This document shows, piece after piece, positions 62,601-64,000 of a stretch of 64,000 bases of DNA (within the stretch, counting starts at the first letter, position 1; each line of letters starts with the position of its first letter). The position numbers and the translations under genes were made by a program. Source of the stretch: Actinoalloteichus_B caeruleus (GTDB lineage: Bacteria; Actinomycetota; Actinomycetes; Mycobacteriales; Pseudonocardiaceae); the NCBI RefSeq assembly GCF_000718005.1, contig NZ_JODV01000012.1. One strand, given 5' to 3'. Under the pieces are notes generated by a model that did no database searches, had not been told where the DNA came from, and saw only the letters and a list, made by a program, of their open reading frames with translations.

Positions 62601-64000
62601 AGTTCCTCGGGCACGGGCAGCTGACGCGTCGAGGGTTTCCGGTAGTTGCTGGAGTTCAGGACGTGCGGACTGTGCCCACCGGAGATCTTGGACATGATCA
62701 TGCCGGGCGTGTCGACCTGGTACACCTCGATCTCGTAGGTGACAGGCACCGTGAACCGCTCGACCTGGGTCACCTCGACCTTGTCCCCGCGCTTGTCCAC
62801 GGCCTCGTCGGTGCGCGACACGCTCTTGCTGCCGCTCCAGCTCCCACCGAACACGGGGCCACCCATCCCGCCGGGAGGTGGTCCCTCGGCCGGGGTCTCC
62901 CCGAACATGTAGCTGAGGCCGGCGGCGGCGGACCAGCCCGTGCCCCTGCCGCCACCCACCTCGCTCGGCGTGGAGGAGGCCTGCTCGGACTGGTGTTTCC
63001 GCTCTTCGGCCCCGAGGTGGGTGATCTCCTTGCTCGGATCCTCCCGCGCGATCACCCGGTACTCGTAGGTCCGGTCCTTGAAGACCATCGACTGGGTGTG
63101 GAGCACGCTCGCCTGCCCGGTGGCCATGCGCTCCACGGTGGCTCCACCCCTGGATTCAGCGGTGAGCTCGGCCGTGCGGGCCAGTGCGCCGATCGGGGGC
63201 GGGTTCTGGTCACCTGCCTTGACGAAGGGCGCGGCGCCGGGGGTGACCTGGGCGATCACCTTCTTGAGCGTCGCGTCGAGCTCTTTCAGGCCCTCTGGGG
63301 AAACGAGGGCGGTGTCGGCGCCCAGCGCGGTCCCGACCCCGATGTAGGGCGGGAGCTTCCGGGTACCAGCGCCCGGGTTCTTCTTCGGGCTCTCGGTGGT
63401 CGCGGTGCTCCCGTCGGTCTCCGTCGTCCCGTCCTTCGCCGTGGAGGCCGGGTCCTTCCCGGGTGCCTTCCCGGTGGAATTCTCGGGAGCCTTCCCGGTG
63501 CTGTTCTCCGGGGTCGTTCCGGTGCTGTTCTCCGGAGCCTTCCCGGTGCTGTTCTCCGGAGTCGTTCCGGTGGTGTCCCCGTTGGGGTTCTCCGGAGCTC
63601 TCGTCGTCGACGTGGTGGTGTCCGTCGCGTCGGTGGTCTCGGCCGAGCGTTCGCCTCGCTGGTTCGTCCGACCATCCCCACCGGCCGTGTCCCGCATGGC
63701 GGACTCGGTGGTGTCGGCCGGACCGCGCCGCTGGCCGTCGTGTCGCCCGTCGCTCGCCGAGTCGCGGCCCTCGGTCTGGTCGCTCGCCGGGCCGGCCTCG
63801 GTGTTCGGCGCGTCCTGGTCCGGGGACTTCGTTCCCTCCGTGCCCTCCTTCGTCGTCCCGGTCGATCCGCCCTCGCTGGTCTCCTTCGTGCCGTCCTTCG
63901 CCGTGCTGGGCGGCTCGGGGAGCTTCTTGTCCTGGCGCTGGGTGTCGGTGACCACGAACTCGAGTGCCTTGGGGATGAGCACCGTGACGGTCTTGGTCGC
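59651..64000 (-). CDS. Giant polymorphic-toxin-like protein with C-terminal YopT-like protease domain (5' end outside window)
   Basis: The frame is open through the right edge, so the N-terminus is missing; about 1449 residues are visible. In order: a Thr/Glu/Lys/Gly-rich segment with NSTG repeats; two beta-rich regions with Gly/Ser loops; a 500-residue Pro/Glu/Val/Gln-rich linker with tandem repeats; and a C-terminal globular domain of about 190 residues. That domain has IEQFCAVLATRW (candidate catalytic Cys), ATGSHATAVMM (His) and FFYEPNTGRVE. The His-to-Glu distance of 16 equals the His258-Asp274 distance I recall for YopT (C58 peptidases). Glu replaces the usual Asp. This fits a secreted toxin with a papain-fold tip; export route and target are unknown. 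Confidence 0.7.
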   Translation of the reverse strand, partial: ATKTVTVLIPKALEFVVTDTQRQDKKLPEPPSTAKDGTKETSEGGSTGTTKEGTEGTKSPDQDAPNTEAGPASDQTEGRDSASDGRHDGQRRGPADTTESAMRDTAGGDGRTNQRGERSAETTDATDTTTSTTRAPENPNGDTTGTTPENSTGKAPENSTGTTPENSTGKAPENSTGKAPGKDPASTAKDGTTETDGSTATTESPKKNPGAGTRKLPPYIGVGTALGADTALVSPEGLKELDATLKKVIAQVTPGAAPFVKAGDQNPPPIGALARTAELTAESRGGATVERMATGQASVLHTQSMVFKDRTYEYRVIAREDPSKEITHLGAEERKHQSEQASSTPSEVGGGRGTGWSAAAGLSYMFGETPAEGPPPGGMGGPVFGGSWSGSKSVSRTDEAVDKRGDKVEVTQVERFTVPVTYEIEVYQVDTPGMIMSKISGGHSPHVLNSSNYRKPSTRQLPVPEELRTVPGKVDLLVPHDDTLPVERTDGDTSGSTRGDGQSKSEGKQPEGKSNEGRSNVAASSSTAAPKSTSDQATSNSERQDRSPSTGAPAGRERMPKLEALGKDEKPTGKDYTDVLSKATTLRVRGIATDGLADHVVDSAVRAPNKGGDPSHRAERLYGDATEERREIRDLASERQLSVHLPRILGEGMPYSHEVVNRNRYRTAKHTTEIKPKVYEVEFDGSRTIKREISSTSGHSTSISHTQGKVKGPNAGAMGTNPSNPAGGTGGGTPGLTRREGSSYSEKSENTSGEKSTHENVTLYRYRADVYYDIVNSFHKRRNIFPWPLERVLLSPLDITTTTTVRGREGLYFELNEAEAKELGLPTEKKPAVEQKKPAEQEAAVEQKAPVEQEAAVEQKAPVEQEAAVEQKAPVEQEAPVEQEASGEQKSSPGEQESPSVEQQAPVVEQSTPVVEPEGPPVVEQSTPVVEPEGPPAVEQRSPVAEPEAPVVEPEDAAVEGTVPEQREQPGVEPEGPATERRAPGVEPEGREVEPEGSPAVESNASPADEQETSRSEDPAVEVTAPVEQQAPVVRKPPVVEQQGSAQSEGTVVELTAPTEQKAPVVEPASPAADPEATAVTSVAPDVEPLAPAPDSEATLQPEATTTTTVRPEAAVQPEPAEATARPEETTPPAEQPAGAVQAETTGQQTTATAQPEVPAGVQQTSTAPPPPLTVVEDLAAFLNPEPAAQVAPAAGQPASTAGQQPPAPLVVSSAAAAQAVATEPAVTPTSTPPPASPVAQQTPVAGAAETGTPAEPVVVFDDDDVLPANPALYADLSQDDGNQGSNLWYWVGRPPEDIDSFVRIEQFCAVLATRWLNTPTPEPAPNQRFADLDETERNSAVNTLIAWNGAADGQAAQVEWVHDQLDPEGARRPTSEELVNLLQAGELGAGDRIWLATGSHATAVMMISPTEGFFYEPNTGRVERLSIEGLTRRFVENTAFVLAPPRSA
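61192..61281. repeat. Two tandem 45-bp repeats in the toxin linker
   Basis: A 45-base unit (15 residues, pattern VEQSTPVVEPEGPP) is repeated twice without visible change at 61192-61236 and 61237-61281. It is in frame within the Pro/Glu-rich linker. Confidence 0.8.
61365..61472. repeat. Three perfect 36-bp tandem repeats in the toxin linker
   Basis: The 36-base unit beginning GCCTCCTGCTCGACCGGAGC is repeated exactly at 61365-61400, 61401-61436 and 61437-61472, with partial copies on both sides. It encodes the 12-residue pattern VEQKAPVEQEAA. Perfect identity points to recent expansion. Confidence 0.9.
63465..63576. repeat. Tandem 24-bp repeats (ENSTG units) near the visible N-terminus
   Basis: About four and a half copies of an eight-residue unit, alternating PENSTGKA and PENSTGTT, are encoded by similar 24-base units. 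The segment is hydrophilic and probably disordered. Confidence 0.75.

Noticed and set aside
49505..64000. Complete type VII secretion locus
   Set aside because: An EccA-like AAA module and a toxin-like protein are present, but no EccB, EccC, EccD, mycosin or WXG100 gene is in the window.

Overview
This is a high-GC (visually about 70 percent) actinomycete chromosome segment. The gene types point to a filamentous, antibiotic-producing actinobacterium, possibly of the Pseudonocardiales: a Pgl/BREX type 2 defence operon, large LAL-type LuxR ATPases, an MbtH protein, a DasR-like operator before a chitobiose-releasing enzyme, and a giant polymorphic-toxin-like protein. I cannot name the genus from sequence alone. 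No rRNA, tRNA, insertion sequence or integrase was recognised.

Layout. (1) 1-2645, plus strand: the end of a siderophore ABC importer (two permeases and an ATPase; the binding protein lies off the left edge). (2) 2839-20754, minus strand: a complete six-gene BREX type 2 operon, pglW-pglX-pglY-pglZ-brxD-brxHI. All junctions after pglX are 4-base start/stop overlaps, and the presumed target recognition region of pglX shows a marked GC dip. (3) 21116-26035, minus strand: an unexplained ORF end, a methyltransferase, a secreted GH20 hexosaminidase with a chitin-binding tail and a DasR-like site, and a small membrane protein coupled to a hyaluronan-synthase-like glycosyltransferase. (4) 26484-33776, minus strand: a gamma-glutamyltransferase followed by a full oligopeptide ABC importer, divergent from a FadR-type GntR regulator. 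A perfect TGGT-N3-ACCA operator-like site lies between them.

(5) 35425-46603: an island of nonribosomal-peptide accessory genes. It holds an alpha/beta hydrolase, class III aminotransferase and MbtH (minus strand), then a 49-residue small ORF, branched-chain-type aminotransferase, alpha-ketoacid C-methyltransferase-like enzyme, tryptophan halogenase and cation/proton antiporter (plus strand). No NRPS is present. A frameshifted flavin reductase and a degenerate second mbtH suggest the island is decaying, or is a precursor-supply arm serving assembly genes elsewhere. The likely chemistry is halogenation of tryptophan plus beta-methylation of a keto acid that is then transaminated.

(6) 46683-49512: a YtrA-type GntR repressor divergent from a small PH-like protein and a two-gene ABC exporter. 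(7) 49505-57987: two large LAL regulators face away from each other. The minus-strand one is translationally coupled to a beta-helix/AAA fusion resembling type VII secretion chaperone ATPases. (8) 58397-64000, minus strand: a giant repeat-rich protein running off the right edge, ending in a YopT-like cysteine-protease domain, followed by a candidate immunity gene.
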